Shown here: in pieces, positions 34,795 through 46,374 of the stretch
How the letters are laid out: the number at the start of each line of letters is the position of its first letter
How positions within the stretch are numbered: the first letter of the stretch is position 1
Assembly (NCBI GenBank): GCA_002633005.1
Contig: NMRA01000202.1
Span: 1-64,000, forward strand
Direction of reading: 5' to 3'
Origin: Phoronis australis
Lineage: Eukaryota; Phoronida; Phoronidae
DNA length: 64,000 bases
Translations under genes and position numbers: made by a program
The notes under the pieces: model-generated
What the model saw: only the letters and a program-made list of their open reading frames with translations
Told to the model about the DNA's origin: nothing
Database searches by the model: none

Positions 34795-36080
34795 TCCATG
34801 CATCTCAGGATCTGTGTCTTGCATCCAGAATCTGCGTTTTCACTCATTGGTATTTGCCATTTACTATTTGCATACAGACCACTGGCACATCGAGGGACGT
34901 CCATGCATGCAGAATCACAGTCTACTGTCCATATAATGATGGTTCAAAGATGGGTGCATTCAAGATTCCATCAACTGTTCGCATGTTCAACTCCTTATCA
35001 TGGAAGGGCCACCTATCGAGGATTAGCATCAACTGCCTGCAGCTGTTGGATCCATGTATTGAGGAATATCGACCGTCCATGCCTTGAGGAATGCCCACGC
35101 TTTGGGATCGTCATGTGATGTTTGCAAAACTGTGTGGATATCGGTCAGTCACTCGTTTAAGAACATCCATGCATTGAGGATAGCTATGTACCGTCCACCT
35201 TCTAAACATACGTTCATTGACGCCTGCCATTGGTTGTATGCATATTGACTGTCTAGGTGGGAAGATGGTCCATATGCATCCAGCTGATATATTGTACACA
35301 TAATGACAGTCCAGGTGGGTGGATAGTTGCTATGGGTACAGTTGAGGTCAAGCGGCAATGGACGCATGTTTTGTAGGTAGAAAGTACATGGCAGTCCTCA
35401 ATATGTAGATGTTCCGAGTTTGTGAAAGATCGATATCTATGAGGTTGATCCTAAGCATCGATGCACAGTTGGTTTGCAAGAGGTTGAAGGCGATCATGTC
35501 TGCTGATCAGTACATCTCAACTGTTTGTGCATGAAGGATCGTTTGTTATCTGTTTTCCAAAAGTGGGTCCTCTGCGCAATGATGCCTGTCTTCAATTGTT
35601 TGCATATCGAACGGCCTCACATCGAAGATTATCCAGGCATTAATGATCATTCTCTGTCATCCACTTCCTAAATATTTGCTCATCAATGTTGGCCAAAGCA
35701 TTTCAACAACTGCATGCTTTGAGGATTGCTGTCTTGTCTCTGAACACTGATTGTCTGCATCTCAATGTGTTCCATTGAGTATTTGCATATCAACTGTTCA
35801 TGCCTTGAGGAATGTCACTTGAAGGATCATGCATCATCAGCATCAACCATGCACCTGATGCTGTGCACTGAAGCATCCTATCCATTGTACGTAAGTGCCC
35901 ATCTACACAGAGGTGAATACACAAACGTGGTGAATTGCCTTTTTGCATCTGAAAATGCACTATTTCCATGTTGATGCCTAACCATCGGTCAGCTGTCCAA
36001 CCATCAAGGCTCATCCAACATCTGTGGAGAATCGCAACTTTCTGCATTCTGTCCGGGGTTGCATAGATGCCTATAATCAA
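34795..36080. repeat. Second foldback-like repeat block (left-arm copy)
   Basis: Diverged relatives of the 61-bp units (tcgaggattagcatcaactg, ttgaggaatgtcac and similar) around a central imperfect palindrome at about 35236-35330 (gcatattgactgtctaggtg opposite cacataatgacagtccaggt). Orientation changes at the palindrome and again near 35515, so it is a rearranged member of the family seen at 27400-28960. Right-arm copies: about 48685-49970, and partial at 51919-52790. Confidence 0.55.
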
Positions 36081-36089
36081 CCATACACA

Positions 36090-36890
36090 TAACAAATGAG
36101 ACCGGACCACATCAGAGGAGTTGATGTATGTCTAGGATGAGTGTTGAGAATAATGAGGATTATGGGTTCGTAAAATAAACAAATCCGCAAAAGCAATACA
36201 TTAAGCCATCTGTAAAGTGCACTGTCAGGAGAATCTAATGATATAACTAGAAACAGAAAATGAGCAACAAGTGAACCGAACTGAAATTTCATAAATTCAT
36301 GAATCTCTAAATTGAGTTGAAAGAACATAATTATCTATAAGCAGTAATCAATTACCATCATTGCGGTTGTCTGGTGAGCAAAGTAGAGTTTACAGTTATA
36401 ACACCCCCAAAAAATATATGAAAATTTAAAGGGTAGAAGATTGAAGAAATATGGCTTCAAATTAATGGAGTCCTGAAGTATGATAGTTTAACCCATTAAA
36501 TGCATTGAAGTATTGAATTCTGAAATTTCTGGAATGAACAAATTCATGAAAAGTGAATGAATTAATGCAGCTAGAATATTTTATAAAGAAAGTGAACCTA
36601 CAAAGAGTTAGAAAATTGAAATCGAAAATGTATCAAATAAACTAAATAAGCAGAGATGTGAGAATTTGTTTAACACGTGAAAAAGGAAGGTAGGGATGGT
36701 GAATGAGCAGGGAACAACAAATTGGATATCTGACTGACTTTAAATTCATCCCAAGGGAACATGTTGATCAAACATGGCTATCAAAACTATAGCCTTTTTC
36801 ACAACTGTATTCTTAAAGGTAACTGACGAACCCAGCTCTGGCTAAAACTTAAGTTCATTCACCATCCTGAGGCTTATGGGCAATGCAGCA
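36090..36890 (+). repeat. AT-rich degenerate satellite-like DNA
   Basis: Continuation of the satellite-like sequence between the second foldback block and the long tandem units. Its end (36600-36790) resembles 42110-42260. No gene. Confidence 0.55.
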
Positions 36891-38690
36891 TTTTTTTCTT
36901 TTTCAATGCTCCTCATTCACTTGTAAAGTGATGGGAGAAGTGTTCTGCTAGCATTTAATTGCATTTACAGTTATTTTATGCTGCATCAAGTGGTGGTTCC
37001 TTTTTCACAAATAAAAAAATTATAGAATTCATTGTATCACTGACAATTAACAATGTGTTTCCAATTTCTGAGGAAAGCAACTTGTTTTTCTTTGTTAAAT
37101 TGCGCCAACCATCATTGTAGAACATGGTGGAACAACAAAATGGGTGACTTGATTTGTGCACACCACTATATATCAAAGTGATCTTTATACTCCCAAAGAG
37201 TATAGTGAAATTTGAATGGAGTCAGTAATGTTTGATGAATTGAAAAAAATGAGTGGAATGAATTATTGGAGTCATGTGAAATGGGACAACTGAATGACAT
37301 GATGGAACAACGAAATGGATGACTTCATTTGTGTACACCATCCCTTATCAGAGGTATTTTAAAACCCCCAAAGAATTTAATGAAAGCAGAGTTAAGTAAT
37401 GCATCATGAACTGAACAATTGAGTGCATTGAATTAATTGATAAAGTCGTGTGAAATGGGACATTTGAATGAGTCTGTATTGCGTTATTAAAGGAACCTCA
37501 AAATAAAAACCAGTAAATTACTAAAAATAAATGAACTCTCAAAAATTGACAAATTCATGATCTGTCATGGATAAAGAAAAAATGTGGTTAGTACTGCCAT
37601 GAAATGCATCGAATAAATAGTTTTGAAGTACAAGTGAATGAAACTGAAATTCAATGATTTAATGAATCTTCAAGTAAATACAGCTATCAAAAGAATCTTT
37701 TTAAAGAATGTAATTGGATGCCAAAAACATTATGTCTGGAGCCGTGAAATAGAAGATTAAAAAGGTGAACAATTTTTGCTTTTGTGAAAAGCAAATGCAT
37801 TTTAGTTTTAGATTCCTAAAAAGATTCATGCAACAGAACAAATTAATGGTACAATGTTTCATATCTGACAAATTAATAAACCCCTAAAATATATGGTGTA
37901 CCATGACAGACCCCGTAAAAATAAGTAATTCTGAAGAGTGCGAGGAAGCAAAACGCCAAAGTAAACCTATAAAATGCTTAAAACATTCCACGCATGTTCA
38001 AGAAACCTCATCAGTACAAAAGGCTGTTAGATCATGTGTAAATTGAGTTGAATGACCCCATTGAATTATTGAACGTTACAAAATGTGAACGTAGTAATTG
38101 TTACAAGGTACAAAGCGAAAACGTGGTTAAGACATGAAGATGTGGTTTGTTTAGAATGTGTGAAATGTAAGGAAGGTTTGGTGATCAAAAAGGAGGGAAG
38201 CAATTGAATATTAACATCTCAGAAACAGACTAAGTTAAAGTGCAGTTAAGGGATCATTTTGCCTGGCCAACACAAAGGGGCGACTTGATTTGTGTACACC
38301 ATTGGTTACCAAAATGGTCTTAACACCTCCAAAGAATGTACCGATATTTGAATGGCTGAATGCATCATGCATTGAAGAAAACAGTTCATCAAATTACTGG
38401 AGCCCCATGAAATGTGGCAATTGAATGAGTCCGTAGAGTGTCATGAAATGAATAAAGAAATAAAGACCTATAAAACATTAAAATTCATGAACTCTTGGAA
38501 ATTGACTAATTAATGAATCCATAATATGTTATTGGGTTTACAGTCATTTTATGCTGCATCAAGTGATAGTTCATTTTATCAGCAATTGTACCAAAATGGA
38601 ATTCATTGTTGTCACTGACAATTACGGCCGATTTCATAAAGGTGGTTTAAAGTTAAACCTGGTTTAAACTGGACTTAGACCAGGTTTTTC
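36890..38690 (+). repeat. Long tandem unit, first copy
   Basis: About 1.8 kb that starts ttcaatgctcctcattcact and includes atgctgcatcaagtggtggt. The same order of segments restarts at 38690, diverged by some percent with indels. No coding sequence; the short minus-strand frame at 36976-37176 is repeated in each copy. Confidence 0.7.
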
Positions 38691-40092
38691 AATGCTCCTC
38701 ATTCACTTGTTGTAAAGTGATGAGAGAAGTGGTCTACTAGCATTTAGTTGCATTATTTTACAGTTATTTTATGCTGCATCAAGTGGTGGTTCCTTTTTCA
38801 CAAATAATAAAATTATAGAATTCACTGTATCACTGACAATTAACATTGTGTTTGTGAGGAAAGCAACTTCTTTTTCTGCGCTGAATTGTGCCAAACACCA
38901 CAATTGCATAACATGCTGGAATAACAAAATGGGTGACCACATCAAAGTGATCGTATGACTCGCTAAGAGTGTAGTGAAATTTGAATGGAGTCTGTAATGC
39001 TTGATGAATTGAAAAAAATGAGTGGAATGAATCAATGGAGTCACGTGAAATTGGACAACTGAATGACATGATTAAACAATAAAATGGGTGACTTCATTTG
39101 TGTATACCACCCCTGATCAGAGTGATTTTAATACCCCCAAATAACTTAATGAAAGTAAAGTTAAGTAATGCATCATGAATTGATCAAATGAGTGCTTTGA
39201 CTTAATTGATAGAGTCGTGTGAAATGAGACATTTGAATTTATCTGTATAGTGTCATGAAAGCAACATCAAAATAAAAACCTGTAAAATACTAGAAATAAG
39301 TGAAGTCGCGAAAATTGACAAATTCATGATGTGTCCTGGATAAAGAAAAAATGTGGTAAGTAAAGCCATGAAATGCACCAAATAAATGGAGCGTTGAGGT
39401 ACAACAAGTAAATGAAACTAAAATTCAATGAGTTAATAAATCTTCAAATGCGGTAATAAATTAATCCCTGTGTAAAATACAGCTATCAAAGGAACTCTGT
39501 TTGAAAATGTATTTGGATGCCAAAAACATTATGTCTGGAGCCGTGAAATTGATGATTTGACAAATTATTAAAAGGTGAACAATTTTTGCTTTTGTGAAAA
39601 GCAAATGCATTAAATTTTAGATTCCTCAAGATTTGTGTAACAGAACAAATTAATGGTACAATGATGTCTGACAAATTGATGAGTCCCAAAATATCAAAAT
39701 CAATAAACTGGTCTACCATACAGAATCCATAAAAAAATGATTCTGAAGAGTGCGAGGAAGCAAAAGGCTAAAGTGAACCTATAAAATGATAAAAACATTG
39801 GACGCAGGAACCCTCACAAGTACAAAAGGTTAATAGAGATCACGTGTAAATTGAGAAAATTGAATGAGCCTATTGATTTATTGAATGCTACAAAATGTGG
39901 TACAAGGAAATGAAGATGTGCTTGGTTTAAAATGTGTGAAATGTAAGGGGTGGTGATTGAACACCAGGGAAGCAGTTGAATAACAGGCTTAATGATATTA
40001 ACATCTCACTAATAGACTTTAAATACAGCCCAAGGGATCATGTTTCCTGGCCAACACAAAGGCGTGACTTGCCATTGGTTATCAGAATGCTC
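38690..40092 (+). repeat. Long tandem unit, second copy (interrupted at 40093)
   Basis: Repeats the unit at 36890 up to the segment matching 38300, where a THAP transposon fragment is inserted after TTAA. Unit sequence resumes at about 41726 and runs to about 42300. The extra copy is absent from the right arm. Confidence 0.65.
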
Positions 40093-40096
40093 TTAA

Positions 40097-41725
40097 AGGC
40101 AAATGCCACCCGATTTAATTAGTCTTGTTTGCCGTCTTAATCTGTCTATTTCTACATCTCCTCGCATACGGTCAACCTTACCTTACCAAGAGGTGTCGCG
40201 TTAACCTGTGAGGAAAGTGCGAAATGACGCTAGCGACGTCAGTGGTTCATATGCAAGAATGAATGCCGCTATGTTGCGGTGTATCGTTCCTGCTTGTCCG
40301 AACTAAGCAGGTGCGAGGAAAGCGAGTATATCGGTTTTTTTTTACTTCCTCGAGAGTCCGAAATGCTTGGGAAGTGGCTCATGGTAGTGAAGAATGAAAT
40401 GTATGCTGTAAACAGCAAGTATGAGGCCGTGAAACATCTCCGTGTCTGTGGCCTGCAGACGACGTCGACAGTGCCCGACGAATGCCGGCTTACCCAATAC
40501 CTCCATATGTTCCGTTGTCTGAGATTGTTCACAGCGCCTCTCTAGTATTTCTTCATCACTGTATTCCTGTTCGAATTGATAGCCTGTAAAACTTAACGAT
40601 CCACCTGCGAAGTCGGGACTGATGAGCTCTAGCTCGTCCTAAGTCGGGATTGCGAGTTGCCATGTTGGCGTTTATTGCTGAGCGTTCTGTTTCAAAATGA
40701 ATTTTTCTCACCCTAACCAATACTTATATAAAACCGAAAAAAAGTCTGTCTCATTAGATGCAATTTGTAATGCCTTTGGAGTGTTCGTGAGTGCAAATGA
40801 TTTGAGAAGCCAGCAATGAATAAATCACTGCGTTACCGGCTTTAGGTGCAATAAAACTAATTTGACCGGACACCGAGGCCGTGTGAGCTCATGCTAATTT
40901 CGTGTTTGCTGGCAGAAACTGTTGTGAAACAACTCGATTTCCATCCCATGACCAGGTGTTAGGGGAATCTTTATTTACATTTACATTACTCAAATAATGA
41001 TTGTCAATGTACAATTTCTGTCCTGACGGTGCTGTGTCCAAAGCGGAACCTCAGAATTCGCAGCCACCGACGAGTAAGCAGATTTGCAGTTTCGTGGCTA
41101 ATTCACCAACATAACCAGGTGCACATTACTTTGGCTCACTAGTATAGTATTTTCTTGGCTGGAAGTTTAGTTTCCACTGAACTTTGGCTGGATTATGTTC
41201 GTGATGTCTGATCAGTTTCCGAGCCACTGGCGGGGATAACGAGTCAATTCGGCTGGCCGCGACCGGCCTGATCGGGCTCCGAGCCACTGGCCAGGCTAAC
41301 TAGCGTTTTGTGTTTAGAACTCAAAAAGTCGCAAGTCTAAACAACACAGATCTAGGTTCTCCTGTCTGTATCTCACGGAAAATACTTCGAAATTATCTCC
41401 GAACAGACCCCAAACTCCTGCTACGGACCCGAGTTATTGGCCTGCCAAACTTTGTAGGCTACAGTGTGTCCAAATACCAGTAAATCCGTAAGAGCGAAAT
41501 AACGCATTTTTATAACAACCTGTGTATTTTTAAGGGTTTTACATCGAAGTTTGATGATTTGTTGGTGTTAAACGATGACTCCAAGCGATAAGCTGACACC
41601 AGTAACCCGTGTTGTGAACTGCTGAACAGAATGCGTGTGAAACCGATGACGTAACTGGATAATTTCAACACCTCCGTCTGCGTCAGGTAACGCAACCGAA
41701 CGTGTCGTTATGGAGTGCAACTACT
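40097..41725 (+). mobile_element. Decayed Kolobok-like (THAP) transposon fragment
   Basis: It interrupts the tandem unit exactly after tcTTAA (40093-40096); the uninterrupted copy reads tcttaacacctcc at 38328. It starts AGGCAAATGCC, comparable to AGGCGAAGACAACC of the complete element at 57292. A decayed THAP domain follows at 40271. No matching AGGC-type terminal repeat or second TTAA is seen on the right, so that end was probably lost by deletion. A local duplication around ccgagccactgg lies at 41215-41305. Confidence 0.6.
40271..40545 (+). pseudogene. THAP-domain fossil of a transposase
   Basis: Reads MLRCIVPACPN with the C-x4-C start of a THAP zinc finger, then TAA at 40304-40306. The domain continues in another frame as YIGFFLLPRESEMLGKWLMV, followed by a KYEAVKHLRVCG segment that aligns with YKAVENYRVCGKHF of the transposase at 57557. 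The zinc-binding histidine after VCG is missing (VCGLQ). A broken remnant with no expected function. Confidence 0.6.
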
Positions 41726-42307
41726 CAATCTAAATTGATGCATGGATATTCCAATGGCAGAATGCATCATGCATAAAAGAAAACAGTGTTGAGTAAAGGA
41801 GTTCATCAATTTAATGGAGTTGTGTGAAGTGTGACACTTGAATGAGTCTGTAGAGTGTCATTAATAAACATAAGTAAAGCAAAGAATTCATGATTCGTGC
41901 AACAAAACAAAATTAATGAATGGTATAATATCGGACGAATTAATAAACCCCCAAAAATATACCAAATCAATGTCAAAACGAATCCGTAAAATAAATCTAG
42001 CCATTTAGTGCAAGCAAAATGCACAAGTAAACGAATCTACTGAATTTGAAAATCAGTGGATAATCAAAGTGCGGCTAGAATATGTTTCAAAGAATTTATC
42101 TACAAAAAATTGTGATAAATAAACAGACGTGTTATGATTTGCTTAAAAGCGAAAAAAGGAAAGTAGGGATGGTGAATGAGTAGGGTACAAGCAATTGAAT
42201 AGGTGGCTGATTGTAACTTCAGCCCAAGGAATCATTATGATCAAACATGAATATCATGAAGTTGTAATCTGTTATTGATAAAGAAGAATGACAAGTGACT
42301 GAAGCTC

Positions 42308-44948
42308 CTTTTAATCGACCAATCAGAGACCTCCATTCAACCGACCAATCAGAGGCCTCCATTCAATTGACCAATCAGGGGCCTCCTTTCAATCGACCAA
42401 TCAGGGGCCTCGATTAAACCGGCCAATCAGAGGCCTTCATTCAATCGACCAATCAGGGGCCTCTATAAAACCGACCAATCAGAGGCCTCCTTTCAATCGA
42501 CCAATCAGAGGCCTCGATTAAACCGGCCAATCAGAGGCCTCCATTCAATTGACCAATCAGGGGCCTCTATAAAACCGACCAATCAGAGGCCTCCTTTCAA
42601 TCGACCAATCAGAGGCCTCGATTAAACCGGCCAATCAGAGGCCTCCATTCAATTGACCAATCAGGGGCCTCCTTTCAATCGACCAATCAGGGGCCTCGAT
42701 TAAACCGGCCAATCAGAGGCCTTCATTCAATCGACCAATCAGGGGCCTCTATAAAACCGACCAATCAGAGGCCTCCTTTCAATCGACCAATCAGAGGCCT
42801 CGATTAAACCGGCCAATCAGAGGCCTCCATTCAATTGACCAATCAGGGGCCTCCTTTCAATCGACCAATCAGGGGCCTCGATTAAACCGGCCAATCAGAG
42901 GCCTTCATTCAATCGACCAATCAGGGGCCTCTATAAAACCGACCAATCAGAGGCCTCCTTTCAATCGACCAATCAGAGGCCTCGATTAAACCGGCCAATC
43001 AGAGGCCTCCATTCAATTGACCAATCAGGGGCCTCCTTTCAATCGACCAATCAGGGGCCTCGATTAAACCGGCCAATCAGAGGCCTTCATTCAATCGACC
43101 AATCAGGGGCCTCTATAAAACCGACCAATCAGAGGCCTCCTTTCAATCGACCAATCAGAGGCCTCGATTAAACCGGCCAATCAGAGGCCTCCATTCAATT
43201 GACCAATCAGGGGCCTCCTTTCAATCGACCAATCAGGGGCCTCGATTAAACCGGCCAATCAGAGGCCTTCATTCAATCGACCAATCAGGGGCCTCTATAA
43301 AACCGACCAATCAGAGGCCTCCTTTCAATCGACCAATCAGAGGCCTCGATTAAACCGGCCAATCAGAGGCCTCCATTCAATTGACCAATCAGGGGCCTCC
43401 TTTCAATCGACCAATCAGGGGCCTCGATTAAACCGGCCAATCAGAGGCCTTCATTCAATCGACCAATCAGGGGCCTCTATAAAACCGACCAATCAGAGGC
43501 CTCCTTTCAATCGACCAATCAGAGGCCTCGATTAAACCGGCCAATCAGAGGCCTCCATTCAATTGACCAATCAGGGGCCTCCTTTCAATCGACCAATCAG
43601 GGGCCTCGATTAAACCGGCCAATCAGAGGCCTTCATTCAATCGACCAATCAGGGGCCTCTATAAAACCGACCAATCAGAGGCCTCCTTTCAATCGACCAA
43701 TCAGAGGCCTCGATTAAACCGGCCAATCAGAGGCCTCCATTCAATTGACCAATCAGGGGCCTCCTTTCAATCGACCAATCAGGGGCCTCGATTAAACCGG
43801 CCAATCAGAGGCCTTCATTCAATCGACCAATCAGGGGCCTCTATAAAACCGACCAATCAGAGGCCTCCTTTCAATCGACCAATCAGAGGCCTCGATTAAA
43901 CCGGCCAATCAGAGGCCTCCATTCAATTGACCAATCAGGGGCCTCCTTTCAATCGACCAATCAGGGGCCTCGATTAAACCGGCCAATCAGAGGCCTTCAT
44001 TCAATCGACCAATCAGGGGCCTCTATAAAACCGACCAATCAGAGGCCTCCTTTCAATCGACCAATCAGAGGCCTCGATTAAACCGGCCAATCAGAGGCCT
44101 CCATTCAATTGACCAATCAGGGGCCTCCTTTCAATCGACCAATCAGGGGCCTCGATTAAACCGGCCAATCAGAGGCCTTCATTCAATCGACCAATCAGGG
44201 GCCTCTATAAAACCGACCAATCAGAGGCCTCCTTTCAATCGACCAATCAGAGGCCTCGATTAAACCGGCCAATCAGAGGCCTCCATTCAATTGACCAATC
44301 AGGGGCCTCCTTTCAATCGACCAATCAGGGGCCTCGATTAAACCGGCCAATCAGAGGCCTTCATTCAATCGACCAATCAGGGGCCTCTATAAAACCGACC
44401 AATCAGAGGCCTCCTTTCAATCGACCAATCAGAGGCCTCGATTAAACCGGCCAATCAGAGGCCTCCATTCAATTGACCAATCAGGGGCCTCCTTTCAATC
44501 GACCAATCAGGGGCCTCGATTAAACCGGCCAATCAGAGGCCTTCATTCAATCGACCAATCAGGGGCCTCTATAAAACCGACCAATCAGAGGCCTCCTTTC
44601 AATCGACCAATCAGAGGCCTCGATTAAACCGGCCAATCAGAGGCCTCCATTCAATTGACCAATCAGGGGCCTCCTTTCAATCGACCAATCAGGGGCCTCG
44701 ATTAAACCGGCCAATCAGAGGCCTTCATTCAATCGACCAATCAGGGGCCTCTATAAAACCGACCAATCAGAGGCCTCCTTTCAATCGACCAATCAGAGGC
44801 CTCGATTAAACCGGCCAATCAGAGGCCTCCATTCAATTGACCAATCAGGGGCCTCCTTTCAATCGACCAATCAGGGGCCTCGATTAAACCGGCCAATCAG
44901 AGGCCTTCATTCAATCGACCAATCAGGGGCCTCTATAAAACCGACCAA
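42308..44948 (+). repeat. 26-bp minisatellite in a 182-bp higher-order repeat
   Basis: About 101 units of 26 bp, each with ccaatcagrggcct. Unit variants (ttcattcaatcga, ctataaaaccga, cgattaaaccgg and others) follow a fixed order of seven, so the array repeats every 182 bp. The word tataaaa starts at 42568, 42750, 42932 and so on to 44934, 13 exact periods with no indel. Only the first 240 bases or so are irregular. CCAATCAG is the CCAAT/Y-box consensus bound by NF-Y. The array stops at a single N (44949), so its true length is unknown. Confidence 0.95.
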
Positions 44949-44949
44949 N
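44949..44949. other. Single-N junction at end of minisatellite
   Basis: One N between the last ccgaccaa and unrelated sequence; probably a contig join through a collapsed array. Confidence 0.8.
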
Positions 44950-45428
44950 TATAGACCTCGTTGGTGAAATGAAAACTGACTTAGACCAGGGCCCGGTCTC
45001 TAATCTTTGTACTCGAAACGAACTCTAAACTATTTTTGGCAATTTCTCTGCTCCTTTTGTGCGAACTTAAGATAATTGATTATCAGTTAAACCACCTTTA
45101 TGAAATGCAGATTATCTTTAAACCTGGTCTAAGTCCAGTTTAAACCAGGTTTAACTTTAAACCACCTTTATGAATTCGGCCGTAATTGTCAGTGACAACA
45201 ATGAATTCCATTGTGGTACAATTGGTGATAAAATGAACTATCACTTGATGCAGCATAAAATGACTGTAAACCCAATAACATATTATGGATTCATTCATTA
45301 GTCAATTTCCAAGAGTTCATGAATTTTAATGTTTTATAGGTCTTTATTTCTTTATTCATTTCATGACACTCTACGGACTCATTCAATTGCCACATTTCAT
45401 GGGGCTCCAGTAATTTGATGAACTGTTC
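44950..45428. repeat. Direct repeat, copy 1 (945-bp offset)
   Basis: Starts tatagacctcgttggtgaaa and is repeated almost exactly at 45895-46374. It contains several aaacctggt / ttaaaccagg words, a short palindromic motif also found as a remnant at 38640-38686. The copy begins right after the N at 44949. Confidence 0.85.
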
Positions 45429-45894
45429 TTCCAAAACCTGGTCTAATTTTAGACCCGACTTGCATTTCACCAACATGGTTTAAGAATCTGAAAGCCTGGT
45501 TTTGCTAGACCAGGGAGCTGGTTCAGTAAAAGCAGGTTTAAAGTATCAAAGGCACCCCACTGTGTCGAGCTGGGTAAACCCAACAACGAAACTATTGAAG
45601 TGCTTCAATGAAACCTTGATCACGTGGGTATACAATGGCATGCACTAGTAGAATCAGTGCAGACATTTACGAAAAACATCTGGATCCGCCCCTGCTACCT
45701 TTGATCTAGTGTCATAGTAAAACTGAATGTTGAAAATAGTCCATTTTCACTCTAAAACTGCGTCGCAAATGCACTCCGCGGCATCATTCAGTTGTACCTA
45801 TACCATGCAAGTCTGACATATTTAACAGTTAAACCTGGGTCTGACCAAGTCTAAAGTTAAACATGGTTTAAGATCTTAATACAGGTCTAAAGAA
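45429..45894. other. Spacer between the 945-bp direct repeats
   Basis: Unique sequence with more aaacctggt-like words near both ends and a non-repetitive middle (45560-45800). No gene is supported. Confidence 0.5.
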
Positions 45895-46374
45895 TATAGA
45901 CCTCGTTGGTGAAATGAAAACTGACTTAGACCAGGGCCCGGTCTCTAATCTTTGTACTCGAAACGAACTCTAAACTATTTTTGGCAATTTCTCTGCTCCT
46001 TTTGTGCGAACTTAAGATAATTGATTATCAGTTAAACCACCTTTATGAAATGCAGATTATCTTTAAACCTGGTCTAAGTCCAGTTTAAACCAGGTTTAAC
46101 TTTAAACCACCTTTATGAAATCGGCCGTAATTGTCAGTGACAACAATGAATTCCATTGTGGTACAATTGGTGATAAATGAACTATCACTTGATGCAGCAT
46201 AAAATGACTGTAAACCCAATAACATATTATGGATTCATTAATTAGTCAATTTCCAAGAGTTCATGAATTTTAATGTTTTATAGGTCTTTATTTCTTTATT
46301 CATTTCATGACACTCTACGGACTCATTCAATTGCCACATTTCATGGGGCTCCAGTAATTTGATGAACTGTTTTC
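45895..46374. repeat. Direct repeat, copy 2
   Basis: Near-identical to 44950-45428. From about 46062 onward this copy continues collinearly (in reverse complement) with the left arm, so it is the copy in its original context. Confidence 0.85.

Larger units (their letters stand above)
26973..38686 (+). repeat. Left arm of a large inverted duplication
   Basis: Reverse complement of 46062-64000. Anchors: 26973 pairs with 64000, 28998 with 61774, 30813 with 59891, 36110 with 48655, 37176 with 47592, and 38626 with about 46123. Arms differ at a few percent of positions by eye plus several indels. The left arm is 11.7 kb. The right arm is 17.9 kb because it holds a 2.6-kb transposon, a 2.8-kb duplication and smaller extras; removing these makes the arms equal. 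The arm may start left of 26973, which the window edge hides. Confidence 0.9.

Noticed and set aside
34758-35118. 109- and 115-codon overlapping frames, with copies at 49686-50015 and 52203-52541
   Set aside because: Repeat read-through of the second foldback-like block in two phases and both orientations.
42308-44948. CRISPR-like appearance of regularly spaced repeats
   Set aside because: Spacers are not unique: the seven intervening variants recur in fixed order every 182 bp, and the setting is an animal genome. It is a minisatellite.
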